Positions 41,090 through 49,550 of a stretch of DNA of 64,000 nt are shown here, piece by piece; the first letter of the stretch is position 1, and every line of letters starts with the position of its first letter. Where the stretch lies: contig JADJVQ010000042.1 of NCBI GenBank assembly GCA_016710525.1, positions 1-64,000 of the forward strand, read 5' to 3'. The notes under the pieces were generated by a model. It was given only the letters and a program-made list of their open reading frames with translations. It was not told the DNA's origin and made no database searches. Source of the DNA: Burkholderiaceae bacterium (GTDB taxonomy: Bacteria > Pseudomonadota > Gammaproteobacteria > Burkholderiales > Burkholderiaceae_E). A program made the translations under genes and the position numbers.

Positions 41090-42886
41090 ATGACATCACC
41101 TGGCGCAACCGGCCAGGCCACCGAGTGGCTGGCCGGCCTCGATCGTGCGCTGGCGGGCTCCGACATCGCCGCGGCACTGGCGCTGTTCGGCGACGAATGT
41201 TACTGGCGCGACCTCGTCGCATTCACCTGGAACGTCAAGACGCTCGAGGGCCGCGACGAGATCGCGGCAATGCTGCGCGCGGTACTGCTGTCGGTGTGTC
41301 CCGCCGGCTGGCGGCTGGACGGCGAAGCCGTCGAGCACGACGGGGTCGTCGAAGCCTGGCTGCAGTTCGAGACCGCTGCCGGTCGCGGCTGCGGGCATCT
41401 GCGGCTGAAGAACGGGCGCTGCTGGACACTGCTCACGACGCTTCGCGAGCTCAAGGGTCATGAAGAACAGGCCGGCGAGACACGCCCGAAAGGTGTCGAG
41501 CACGGCGTGCATCCGGGACGGCGCAGCTGGCAGGAGGAGCGCAGCGCGCGGCAGGCCGCGCTGGGCAGCACCGAGCAGCCCTACTGCCTGATCGTGGGCG
41601 GCGGGCAGGGCGGCATCGCGCTGGCGGCCCGCCTGAAGCGTCTGGACGTGCCGGCGCTGGTCGTCGAGCGGCATCCGCGTGCCGGCGACTCCTGGCGCGC
41701 ACGCTACAAGTCGCTGTGCCTGCACGATCCGGTCTGGTACGACCATCTTCCCTACCTGCCGTTCCCGGATCACTGGCCGGTGTTCACGCCCAAGGACAAG
41801 ATGGGCGACTGGCTCGAGAGCTACACCCGCATCATGGAGCTCGACTACTGGGGCGGCACCGAGTGCCGCAGTGCCCGCTACGACGACGGAGCCGGCGAAT
41901 GGGTGGTCGAGGTGCTGCGCGAAGGCCGCCCGGTCACGCTGCGTCCGCGCCAGCTGGTGCTGGCCACCGGCATGTCGGGCATGCCCGAGGTGCCGGCGTT
42001 CGCGGGGGCCGAGCGCTTCAGGGGCGAGCAGATGCACAGCAGCGCCTATCGCAGCGGCGAGGCTTACCGGGGCAAGCAGTGCGTGGTGGTGGGCTCGAAC
42101 AACTCGGCCCACGACATCTGCGCCGACCTCTTCGAGAACGGCGCGACCGTGACGATGCTGCAGCGTTCGTCGACGCTGGTGGCGCGCTCCGAAACCCTGA
42201 TGACGGTGGGCTGGGGCAAGCTGTTTTCTGAGTCGGCGCTGCGCGCGGGCATCACCACCGAGCGGGCCGATCTGACGCTGGCCTCGTTGCCCTTCAAAGT
42301 GATGGCGCAGCTGCAAAAGCTGGTCTACGAGCAGGTGGCGCGAATGGACGCCCCGTTCTACGAGGGCTTGCGCAAGGCCGGCTTCCTGCTGGACTTCGGC
42401 GAGGACGGCACCGGGCTGTCGCTGAAATACATGCGCCGGGGATCGGGTTATTACATCGACGTCGGCGCCTCGGCGCTGATCGCCGACGGCAGCATCCGAT
42501 TGCGCAGCCCGGTGACGGTCGCCTCGATCGGCGAACGTTCGGTCACGCTCGACGACGGCAGCGAGCTGCCGGCCGACCTGATCGTCTATGCCACCGGATA
42601 CGGATCGATGAGCGGCTGGGCCGCCCGGCTCATCTCGCCGCAAGTTGCCGAGCAGGTCGGGCTGTGCTGGGGCCTGGGCTCCGGCACCGCCAAGGACCCC
42701 GGTCCCTGGGAGGGCGAACTGCGCAACATGTGGAAGCCCACTGCTCACCCGGGGCTGTGGTTCCATGGCGGCAACCTGCAGCAGTCGCGCAGTTTTTCGC
42801 TGTATCTGGCGCTGCAGATCAAGGCGCGCCAGGCGGGACTGGCGACGCCGGTCTACGGATTGGGACCGGTTCACCACGCGGGGTGA
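41090..42886 (+). CDS. Flavin monooxygenase with N-terminal NTF2-like domain
   Basis: A 598-residue fusion. Residues 1-120 are an NTF2/SnoaL-like domain (ATEWLAGLDRALAGSDIAAA, FGDECYWRDLVAFTWNVKTL, GRGCGHLRLKNGRCW). From about residue 165 an FMO core follows: YCLIVGGGQGGIALAARLKR for FAD, ARYKSLCLHDPVWYDHLPYL, CVVVGSNNSAHDICADLFEN for NADPH near residue 340, and DLIVYATGYGSMSG near residue 500. Such enzymes oxidise soft nucleophiles or perform Baeyer-Villiger reactions. The start at ATG 41090 fits the domain boundary. It is followed by a convergent MATE gene. The substrate is unknown. Confidence 0.9.
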   Translation: MTSPGATGQATEWLAGLDRALAGSDIAAALALFGDECYWRDLVAFTWNVKTLEGRDEIAAMLRAVLLSVCPAGWRLDGEAVEHDGVVEAWLQFETAAGRGCGHLRLKNGRCWTLLTTLRELKGHEEQAGETRPKGVEHGVHPGRRSWQEERSARQAALGSTEQPYCLIVGGGQGGIALAARLKRLDVPALVVERHPRAGDSWRARYKSLCLHDPVWYDHLPYLPFPDHWPVFTPKDKMGDWLESYTRIMELDYWGGTECRSARYDDGAGEWVVEVLREGRPVTLRPRQLVLATGMSGMPEVPAFAGAERFRGEQMHSSAYRSGEAYRGKQCVVVGSNNSAHDICADLFENGATVTMLQRSSTLVARSETLMTVGWGKLFSESALRAGITTERADLTLASLPFKVMAQLQKLVYEQVARMDAPFYEGLRKAGFLLDFGEDGTGLSLKYMRRGSGYYIDVGASALIADGSIRLRSPVTVASIGERSVTLDDGSELPADLIVYATGYGSMSGWAARLISPQVAEQVGLCWGLGSGTAKDPGPWEGELRNMWKPTAHPGLWFHGGNLQQSRSFSLYLALQIKARQAGLATPVYGLGPVHHAG

Positions 42887-42934
42887 GGGCGTGTGGTGCG
42901 CGGTGCGCAGGTGGCACCCCGGGAATTCGCGCCC

Positions 42935-44347
42935 TTACTTCGCCCCCGCCCGCTGCCAGGACGTCAGCCGGATCGCCAGCGCGGTCGACAGGCCGTACAC
43001 CACCATCGCCAGTGCAACCAGCGCGAAGTAGTGCCATGCCGGCGCGCCGCGCGAGGCGAGCCACGAACCCACCGTGGCGACCAGCGCCAGGCGCACGAAC
43101 GAGGCCAGCACCGGGCCCAGCACCTTGCCCGAGCCCTGCGAGGCGAAATAGAGCGTCAGGCCCAGACCGAACAGCGGGAACGCCGGCCCGGCGATGCGCA
43201 GATATTCGCGCGCCGGGGCGAGCACGCCGTCATTGGCGGTGAACAGACCCGCCCAGAGGTCGGGAGCCAGCGACACCGTCAGGCCGACCAGCCCCAGGTT
43301 GAAGGCCGAGACCAGGCCGGCTGTCCAGGCGACCTTGCGCGCGCGCGCCACCTGGCCGGCCCCGATCGCCATGCCGACCATCGGCACCGCGGCCACACCG
43401 ATGCCGAAGGCGATCGGGATGAGCAGGAACTCCAGGCGCTGGCCGATGCCGTATCCGGCCAGGGGCAGCACGCCCAGGCGCGCGATCAGGCCGGTGAAGA
43501 TCAGCACCGACAGCACCGATGTGACCGGCGACAGGCAGGCCAGCGCACCGACCTTGAGAATGTCGGCGAACATCGGCCACTGCGGGCGCATCCCGCGCAG
43601 CACCAGCGTGAGACGGCTCTGGCCGCTCGCCAGGTACCAGTACAGGAATCCGACTGCTGCCCCGGTGGCGAGGATGTGCCCGAGCGCGACGCCGACCATG
43701 CCCAGCCGAGGAACCGGGCCCAGGCCCAGGCCGAGCGTGCCGCCCAGCACGATCTGAAGGGCGGAACTGGCCAGGATGACGACCGAGGGCACCTGCATGT
43801 TGCCGGTGCCGCGCAAGATGGCGGCCAGGCAGTTCATCAGCCAGACCAGGATGGCGCCGCAGAACAGCACGTTGGCGTAGCCGATGGCCTGGGACAGCAC
43901 AGCGCCCCGGCCGCCCAGCAGCTCGTACAGCGTCGGGCCGAAGAACAGGATCAGGCCGGTGTAGACCGTGCCGACGCCGGCGCCGATGATGGCGGCGTGC
44001 TGCGCCAGCGTGGTGGCGCGAGCGACATCGGAGGCACCCAGCGCCCGGCTGATGGCCGACGACACGCCACCGCCCATGGCTCCGCCCGACATCATGCCGG
44101 TGAGCATGGCGAACGGAAAAACAAGGGCCATCGCGGCCAGCGGCTCGATCCCCAGCAGCCCGATATAGTAGGTTTCGGCAATGCCGACCAGCACAGCCAT
44201 CGTCATCGACAGCACGTTCGGTACCGCCAGGCGCAGCAGCGTGGGCAGGATCGGGCCGGTCACCAGCCGGTTGGGCGGGGCAGCCCCGGCGGGCGGCGCC
44301 TTGGCGGGTGCCCCGGGGGCAGCGGGCGCGAGGGTGGCTGGGGGCAT
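42935..44347 (-). CDS. MATE-family multidrug efflux protein
   Basis: A 470-residue, twelve-helix exporter. The start is taken at ATG 44347 (MPPATLAPAAPG), because in-frame ATGs upstream (to 44374) lie in the operator palindrome. The two MatE halves include LRLAVPNVLSMTMAVLVGIA, GMMSGGAMGGGVSSAISRAL and VNVLFCGAILVWL-type segments in the first half, and GYGIGQRLEFLLIPIAFGIG VAAVPMVG in the second. The N-terminal 35 residues are Pro/Ala-rich. MATE proteins use sodium or proton gradients to expel cationic drugs. The divergent MarR gene and the shared palindromes point to drug-induced control. Confidence 0.9.
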   Translation of the reverse strand: MPPATLAPAAPGAPAKAPPAGAAPPNRLVTGPILPTLLRLAVPNVLSMTMAVLVGIAETYYIGLLGIEPLAAMALVFPFAMLTGMMSGGAMGGGVSSAISRALGASDVARATTLAQHAAIIGAGVGTVYTGLILFFGPTLYELLGGRGAVLSQAIGYANVLFCGAILVWLMNCLAAILRGTGNMQVPSVVILASSALQIVLGGTLGLGLGPVPRLGMVGVALGHILATGAAVGFLYWYLASGQSRLTLVLRGMRPQWPMFADILKVGALACLSPVTSVLSVLIFTGLIARLGVLPLAGYGIGQRLEFLLIPIAFGIGVAAVPMVGMAIGAGQVARARKVAWTAGLVSAFNLGLVGLTVSLAPDLWAGLFTANDGVLAPAREYLRIAGPAFPLFGLGLTLYFASQGSGKVLGPVLASFVRLALVATVGSWLASRGAPAWHYFALVALAMVVYGLSTALAIRLTSWQRAGAK

Positions 44348-44362
44348 GGTCTGACCTTTAGA

Positions 44363-44390
44363 TTGCATATGCAAGTATTGTAGCTACAAT
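44363..44390. promoter_or_regulatory. Two perfect palindromes over a promoter, probable MarR operators
   Basis: TTGCATATGCAA (44363-44374) and ATTGTAGCTACAAT (44377-44390) are each perfect palindromes of 12 and 14 bases, separated by 2 bases. The first contains a TTGCAT -35-like box and the second TACAAT, a good -10 box, 16 bases apart, reading towards marR. Bound MarR dimers would cover both boxes and the divergent MATE start region. Confidence 0.7.
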
Positions 44391-44394
44391 CCTG

Positions 44395-44862
44395 ATGATG
44401 CGTGCAGACCCGACTCAGGCACCCGTTCGCGGGTGCACCAACTTCAAGCTTCGCCAGATGCTGCGCAGCGTGGCGCGACTGTATGACGCCGAAATCGGCA
44501 AGGCCGGGCTGAAGGCCACCCAGTATTCGCTGCTGGCCTATGTCGCGATGCTGGGCCCGATTCAGCCGGTGGAGCTGGCGCGCAACCTGGGCATGGATGC
44601 GTCGACGCTGTCACGCAACCTGCGCCCGCTGATCGACCATGGCTGGCTGGTGCAGGGCCCGGGCGCCGATGCGCGTTCGCGGCTGATCGAAATCACCGCA
44701 GAAGGCCAGGCCAAGCGGCTGGAGGCGCGCCGTCATTGGAAGCGCGCCCAGGCCGAACTCACCGAGAAGCTCGGCGAAGACCGGGTCCAGGCGCTGCATC
44801 TGCTGATCGATGAAGGCCTGGAACGGCTCGGTCCGCAGGACGCCCCGCGGGCCGAAGCGTAG
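44395..44862 (+). CDS. MarR-family transcriptional regulator
   Basis: A 155-residue winged-helix repressor. The start is ATG 44395 or 44398; no ribosome-binding site precedes it. The predicted -10 box (TACAAT, ending at 44390) lies so close that transcription would begin at or next to the ATG, so the mRNA is probably leaderless. The DNA-binding core is QPVELARNLGMDASTLSRNL, RPLIDHGWLVQGPGADARSR and LIEITAEGQAKRLEARRHWK. It is divergent from the MATE gene and likely represses both itself and that exporter. Confidence 0.9.
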   Translation: MMRADPTQAPVRGCTNFKLRQMLRSVARLYDAEIGKAGLKATQYSLLAYVAMLGPIQPVELARNLGMDASTLSRNLRPLIDHGWLVQGPGADARSRLIEITAEGQAKRLEARRHWKRAQAELTEKLGEDRVQALHLLIDEGLERLGPQDAPRAEA

Positions 44863-44865
44863 CCG

Positions 44866-44930
44866 GCCCGCTCAGGCCAGCGCGGCCTGCTCAGGTCAGC
44901 GCGGCCCGCTCAGGCCAGCGCGGCCTGCTC
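44866..44930. repeat. 19-base tandem repeats at a gene end
   Basis: Three copies of a 19-base unit (GCCCGCTCAGGCCAGCGCG; the second copy differs at two positions) cover 44866-44922, and a partial fourth follows. The third copy contains the stop codon and last codons of the triple-CheW gene, so the 3' end of that gene has been duplicated outwards into the gap before marR. Confidence 0.8.
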
Positions 44931-46478
44931 CTGCAGCGAGCGCGCCAGCGCCAGCAGGTCGAGCATCGGCAGCATCCGTTCGCGCCCGCCGGCGCCGACC
45001 AGCGCCAGCCGCCGCGAGACCGTCGACGAGGTCGTCTGCGAGTCTGCGGACGATGCAGTCGGCGAAGCCGAAGGGTCGCCCGCAGTGCTGGCGTCGGGGC
45101 CGTCGGGCTGCCAGTGGGTGGGTTCGATCGCGGTCAGCGCCGGTACGGCGAAGCCGATGAGTTCGCCATCCGATTCGACCACCAGCACGCTGGCGGAGTC
45201 CGTCAGTTCGGGGCTCGCGCCGGTCGTCAGGCTGCCCAGGCACAGAATGGCCACCGAACGGTCGCGCAGCACCGCCACGCCGCGTACCGCGGTGTGGGTG
45301 TCGAACTCCGTCTGCTCGGCGCGGTAGGGCAGGATTTCGCGCACCTGCTCGATCGGTGTCGCCGTCTCGTGGCCCAGTGAAAACGTGATGACATTGCGCG
45401 CCGGAGCGGCCCGCTGCGCGCCGGCGGCGCGGTTGCCCGCAGCCGCCGCGCTGCTCAGGCGGTCGGCGTCCGAGGTGTTGACACGCGACAGCGCGACCAC
45501 CTGCGGGTCGGTGCGCAGGGCTTCGCTGGCCAGCACCAGGTACTGGGCGGCGTGACGCCGATCGTGCTCGATGTCATGCCCGGGCAGTGCCTGGCGGGAA
45601 AGCGCGCCGGCGAACAGCTCGGGCCGCGGCAGTGCGAAGCGGGGCAGCGCGATCACCTGCTGAGGCTGGATGGGAACGATGTCCACCACCGCTTCGACCA
45701 GGAACGCGACCATGCCTGCGTCCAGGCGCACGACAAAGGCCTGGCGCCAGGCGTCCTCGGCCAGCTCGCCCAGGCCGCTCCACGACAGCAGATCTAGCGC
45801 CGGCACGAAGCTGCCGCCGTAAGGGATCACGCCCCGGCAATGGCCGGTGGCCAGCAGCGACGGTTCTACCCGGGGATCCGACAAGGTGGCATGAACCGCC
45901 ATCGCGTCGATCGCCAGCGGAATCCGGCCGCAGCGGATCAGCATCACCGGTACGGGGGCCACGAGCTCGGCGCCGCCGCGGGTGTCCGTCTCGTCCACGT
46001 CGTGCTGGCGGGCCGGTTCGGGGTCCTGCACCATCGGCACCTGGGGCAGACGCGACAAGGCTTCGGGCGACAGCACGCTCACCAGCGTCGCATCGTCGGG
46101 CCGGAGGATGCTGCCGTTGAACAGCGACTTCAGGTCGTCGTCGGTGTGTATCCGGTTCAGATGACCTGCCGGGGCGGTGAACACGCCGGTCACCCCATCG
46201 GCCAGCAGGCCCAGGATGCGGCCCTCGTGGACCATGATGATCACGCTGGCATAGGCGGCCGGGTGTCGATCCCGGCCCAGCAGGACGCGCAGATCGACCA
46301 CCGGCACGATCACGCCGCGCAGGTCGAGCCCGCCGATCACGCAGGCGGCCGGGCAGGGCAGCTCGCACAACTGCCCGCTGGGCACGACCTCGCGCAGCGA
46401 GGACATCGGCAGCGCCAGCCTCATGCCACCGAGGCAGAACCCGCCGTAGGCGTCGGGCGGCTGGTCGGCCGCGTTCAT
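44910..46478 (-). CDS. Three-domain CheW scaffold protein
   Basis: A 522-residue protein built of three CheW-like domains. The first has GGFCLGGMRLALPMSSLREV, then VIGGLDLRGVIVPVVDLRVL. The second starts near residue 175 (PVMLIRCGRIPLAIDAMAVH and VPALDLLSWSGLGEL). The third starts near residue 365 (VITFSLGHETATPIEQVREI LPYRAEQT, GVAVLRDRSVAILCLGSLTT). A CheW normally has about 160 residues and bridges CheA to receptors; triple-CheW proteins are uncommon. It lies directly after a soluble chemoreceptor gene with a 4-base overlap (ATGA). No CheA, CheY or CheR is present in the window. Confidence 0.85.
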   Translation of the reverse strand: MNAADQPPDAYGGFCLGGMRLALPMSSLREVVPSGQLCELPCPAACVIGGLDLRGVIVPVVDLRVLLGRDRHPAAYASVIIMVHEGRILGLLADGVTGVFTAPAGHLNRIHTDDDLKSLFNGSILRPDDATLVSVLSPEALSRLPQVPMVQDPEPARQHDVDETDTRGGAELVAPVPVMLIRCGRIPLAIDAMAVHATLSDPRVEPSLLATGHCRGVIPYGGSFVPALDLLSWSGLGELAEDAWRQAFVVRLDAGMVAFLVEAVVDIVPIQPQQVIALPRFALPRPELFAGALSRQALPGHDIEHDRRHAAQYLVLASEALRTDPQVVALSRVNTSDADRLSSAAAAGNRAAGAQRAAPARNVITFSLGHETATPIEQVREILPYRAEQTEFDTHTAVRGVAVLRDRSVAILCLGSLTTGASPELTDSASVLVVESDGELIGFAVPALTAIEPTHWQPDGPDASTAGDPSASPTASSADSQTTSSTVSRRLALVGAGGRERMLPMLDLLALARSLQEQAALA

Positions 46479-48223
46479 GACGCGCTGGCGCCCGTCAGGT
46501 CTTCGATCAGGCGCGAGACCTGGCCCGCGGCGCCGCGCTGCGACTCGGCCGCGCCGGCGATCTGGGTGATGCTCTCGCCGGTTCGGGCGACGCAGCTCAG
46601 AATGCCTTCGAAGCTGCCGGCGGCCGTCTTGCTGACCTCGGCGCCGCGCAGCACCTGCACGGCCGACTGTTCGATCAGCGAGGCGATCTCGCGCGCCGCG
46701 ACGGAGCTTCGCTCGGCCAGCTTGCGGACTTCGCCGGCCACCACGGAGAAGCCCACGCCATGCTGCCCGGCACGCGCCGCCTCGATCGCCGCGTTGAATG
46801 CCAGCAGGTTGGTCTGATTGGCGATCTCGCCGATGGTGCGCACGATCTCGGACACCCGCGCCGAACTGGTCTGGATGGCATCGATCGCGGCGATCGAATT
46901 CTGCAGCGCCTCGAATCCCGACTGGGCTGCCGCGGAGGTGTCATGGGCCATCGTCGCGGCCAGGCCCGAGTTGCTGGCGATCGCGCCGATGCTCTGGACC
47001 AGCCCCAGCACGCTCTCGCGCATCTCGGTGGAGCGGGTGGCGATGCGCTTCTCGAGCTCGACTTCCTTGGTCACGTCGTAGGCGTACTTGACGACCTTCA
47101 TGACCTTGCCGTTGAGGTCCAGGATCGGGTTGTAGGTGGCCTGGATCCAGACGTCGCGATTGAATTTGCCCAGACGGTGGAAGCGTCCGCTGATCAGCTG
47201 GCCCTCGTTCAGGCGCAGCCAGAAATCGCGGTACTCGGCGCCCTGGGTGTATTCGGTCGAGCAGAACATGCTGTGATGCTGGTTCTGGATCTCGCGCAGC
47301 GTGTAGCCCATGGCCGCCAGGAAGTTGCGATTGGCGGTCAGCACATGGCCGTCGAGGTCGAACTCGATGACCGCCTGGCCCAGGTCGATGGCGGCCACCT
47401 TGGCTTCGAACTCGGCGTTGTGCAACTTCAGCGCCGTCACATCGCTGGCGAACTTGACGACCTTGATCGGGCGGCCCTGCGGATCGAACACGGGGTTGTA
47501 GGAGGCCTGGATCCAGATCTCCTTGCCGCCCTTGCCCAGGCGCTTGAACTCGCCGCTTTCGAATTCGCCGCGCTGCAGCCGCTCCCAGAATGCGGGGTAG
47601 GCCGGCGCGGCGCCGAACTCGTGTTCGACGAACAGGCGGTGGTGCCGGCCCCGGATCTCGTCGATGCCGTAGCCGGTCAGCGCCAGGAAGTTCGCGTTGG
47701 CGCACAGCACGTTGCCGGCCATGTCGAACTCGATCACGGCCTGCGCGCGGTCGATCGCGCTGAGCTTGCCCTCGGCGTCCAGGCGCTCGAGCTTGGCGGC
47801 GGTGATGTCGCTGCAGAACGTGACGACCATGAAGGGCTTGCCGTCCTCGCCGGGTACCGGGTTGTAGCTGGCCTGGATGTACACGTCGCGCCCGCCGGCG
47901 GCGATGCGATGGAACGGGCCGCTGACGATGCTGCCGGCGCGCAGGTCGCGCCAGAAGCGGGCGTCGGCCTCGCTGCCGGTCGTCGCGGCGGCGCAGAAAT
48001 GGCTGTGTGGCTTGCCGATCACGTCGTCCAGCGCATAGCCGAACAGGTCCAGGAAATTCTGATTGGCGGTGAGCACGCGGCCGTCCAGGTCGAACTGGAC
48101 GATGGCCTGGCTGCGGTCGATCGCATCGTAGAGGCGGGCGGCCTCCTGGGCGAGGCGGGTTCGATCGGCGCTGGCCGCCGGAGTCGAGATCGATGCGGCG
48201 GATTCAGCGGACAGCGTGCTCAT
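46475..48223 (-). CDS. Soluble chemoreceptor with three PAS domains
   Basis: A 582-residue methyl-accepting-type signal protein without membrane helices or HAMP. It has three consecutive PAS domains: IVQFDLDGRVLTANQNFLDL, VIEFDMAGNVLCANANFLAL and VIEFDLDGHVLTANRNFLAA, each followed by a PAS-associated segment with IQASYNP or IQATYNP. The signalling tip is IGEIANQTNLLAFNAAIEAA, then VVAGEVRKLAERS, near residue 500. ATG 48223 is preferred over the earlier in-frame start at 48262. The PAS domains may bind flavin or haem and sense redox or oxygen inside the cell, as in Aer-like proteins. It is translated with the triple-CheW gene. Confidence 0.9.
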   Translation of the reverse strand: MSTLSAESAASISTPAASADRTRLAQEAARLYDAIDRSQAIVQFDLDGRVLTANQNFLDLFGYALDDVIGKPHSHFCAAATTGSEADARFWRDLRAGSIVSGPFHRIAAGGRDVYIQASYNPVPGEDGKPFMVVTFCSDITAAKLERLDAEGKLSAIDRAQAVIEFDMAGNVLCANANFLALTGYGIDEIRGRHHRLFVEHEFGAAPAYPAFWERLQRGEFESGEFKRLGKGGKEIWIQASYNPVFDPQGRPIKVVKFASDVTALKLHNAEFEAKVAAIDLGQAVIEFDLDGHVLTANRNFLAAMGYTLREIQNQHHSMFCSTEYTQGAEYRDFWLRLNEGQLISGRFHRLGKFNRDVWIQATYNPILDLNGKVMKVVKYAYDVTKEVELEKRIATRSTEMRESVLGLVQSIGAIASNSGLAATMAHDTSAAAQSGFEALQNSIAAIDAIQTSSARVSEIVRTIGEIANQTNLLAFNAAIEAARAGQHGVGFSVVAGEVRKLAERSSVAAREIASLIEQSAVQVLRGAEVSKTAAGSFEGILSCVARTGESITQIAGAAESQRGAAGQVSRLIEDLTGASAS

Positions 48224-48258
48224 GATTCGGTCACTCCCGTAGGTCGTACCGGAGCCGC

Positions 48259-49431
48259 TCACTGCCAGGTCGTCGGGGTGTGCCAGGGCCGGTCGGGGAC
48301 CGGCGGGTTTCCCGCGCGACAGAGTCCGTGATTCGACTCCGTAGATGGATACGGGATGATCGGCGATCGGGGGCGCCGGCCAGGGCCGGTAAAGACCGGC
48401 GAAGCGCCCGCAAATCGGGCGATCGTCAGGGCTTCGCGGCCTTCAGGGCTTCGCGGCTTCAGGGCATTGGCCAGTTCGATCACCGCCATCGCATAGAAGC
48501 TGGAGCGGTTGTAGCGGGTGATCACATAGAAGTTCGGTGCACCCAGGACATACACGGTGGGCGCATCGCCATTGGGCAGGTCGATCAGCGCCAGCGGCAT
48601 GTCGGCCGGAATGTCGTCGGGACTGGTGACGCCGTATTCGACCATCTGCGAGGGCTTGAAGCGCGGCTCGATGCCGGCGTCGATCAGCGGGGCCACCTTG
48701 CCGGCATCTTCGAAGCTGGCGCGAAAGTGCGTGGGCTCGCCGCTGCGCCAGCCGTGTTCGGCCAGGAACCGGGCGACGCTGCCGATCGCGTCGGCCGGGC
48801 TGGCGCGCAGGTCGATCACGGCGTCGCCGTCGAAATCGACCGCAAAGCGCCGGATGCTGCCCGGCATGAACTGCGGAATGCCGATGGCCCCGGCGAACGA
48901 GCCGCGCAGAGCGAGGGCATCGAGCTTGCTGTCGCGCGTGTAGAGCAGGAAGTCGGCGAGTTCGTCGCGAAAGTAGTCGGCGCGGCGCGGATCCTCGAAG
49001 GCCAACGTGGTGAGTGCGTCGATGACCCGGAAATCGCCCATGATCCGGCCGTAGATGGTCTCGACGCCGATGATCGACACGATGATCTCGGGCGGCACGC
49101 CGTACTGGTGCGCGGCGCGCGCCACGGTCGGCTGGTGCTCGCGCCAGAAGCGCGTGCCTTCGCGGATGCGCAGCGCATCGAGGAAGCGGCCCCGGTACAC
49201 GCTCCAGGATCGCTTGAAGCCCGGTTTGGCCGGGGCGATCAGGCGCAGCACATCGGGACTGGTGCGCACTTCGGCGAACAGCGCAAGCAGCGCCTGCTCG
49301 TCGAATCGATGCCGCTCGACCATGCCGCGCACGAACTCGCGCACCGCCGGGCGATCGGCCACGCCCTGGGGCGAGCTGGTGGCCGCCGCCGCTGGGCCTG
49401 GCGGCGCGGCCGGACGCCGCGGCGGGCGCAT
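48259..49431 (-). CDS. mltB: Membrane-bound lytic murein transglycosylase B
   Basis: A 390-residue peptidoglycan transglycosylase of the MltB family. Motifs: PPEIIVSIIGVETIYGRIMG with the catalytic glutamate near residue 120, LDALALRGSFAGAIGIPQFM and DLRASPADAIGSVARFLAEH. Both ends look damaged. A signal-like stretch (LPTVTLALLLGLAIAG) is in frame upstream of 49431 but lacks a start codon, while an ATG at 49541 is one base out of frame. At the 3' end the family would stop near 48426, but a tandem duplication with one base missing moves the frame past that stop and adds about 57 residues. Confidence 0.8.
   Translation of the reverse strand: MRPPRRPAAPPGPAAAATSSPQGVADRPAVREFVRGMVERHRFDEQALLALFAEVRTSPDVLRLIAPAKPGFKRSWSVYRGRFLDALRIREGTRFWREHQPTVARAAHQYGVPPEIIVSIIGVETIYGRIMGDFRVIDALTTLAFEDPRRADYFRDELADFLLYTRDSKLDALALRGSFAGAIGIPQFMPGSIRRFAVDFDGDAVIDLRASPADAIGSVARFLAEHGWRSGEPTHFRASFEDAGKVAPLIDAGIEPRFKPSQMVEYGVTSPDDIPADMPLALIDLPNGDAPTVYVLGAPNFYVITRYNRSSFYAMAVIELANALKPRSPEGREALTIARFAGASPVFTGPGRRPRSPIIPYPSTESNHGLCRAGNPPVPDRPWHTPTTWQ
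48426..48458. repeat. mltB: Imperfect tandem duplication at mltB 3' end
   Basis: TCAGGGCTTCGCGGCCT at 48426-48442 is followed directly by TCAGGGCTTCGCGGCT, one base shorter, and then TCAGGGCATTGG. On the coding strand the first-encountered copy has lost a base, so a natural stop encoded by the second copy (ALKAAKP then TGA) is out of frame. Correcting the base would end mltB at 48426. Confidence 0.7.
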
Positions 49432-49550
49432 CGGCCGCGCGACGCGCCTGTTTGGCCGATGACGCCCGGCGATGGCCAGGCCGAGCAGCAGGGCAAGGGT
49501 GACGGTGGGAAGCGAAAACGGGCGTTGCGGTTGGCGGGCATGCGGCGGGG

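Noticed and set aside
46478..48262. A start for the chemoreceptor at 48262.
   Set aside because: It would add 13 residues (MSGSGTTYGSDRI) with no family similarity; ATG 48223 gives a normal start.
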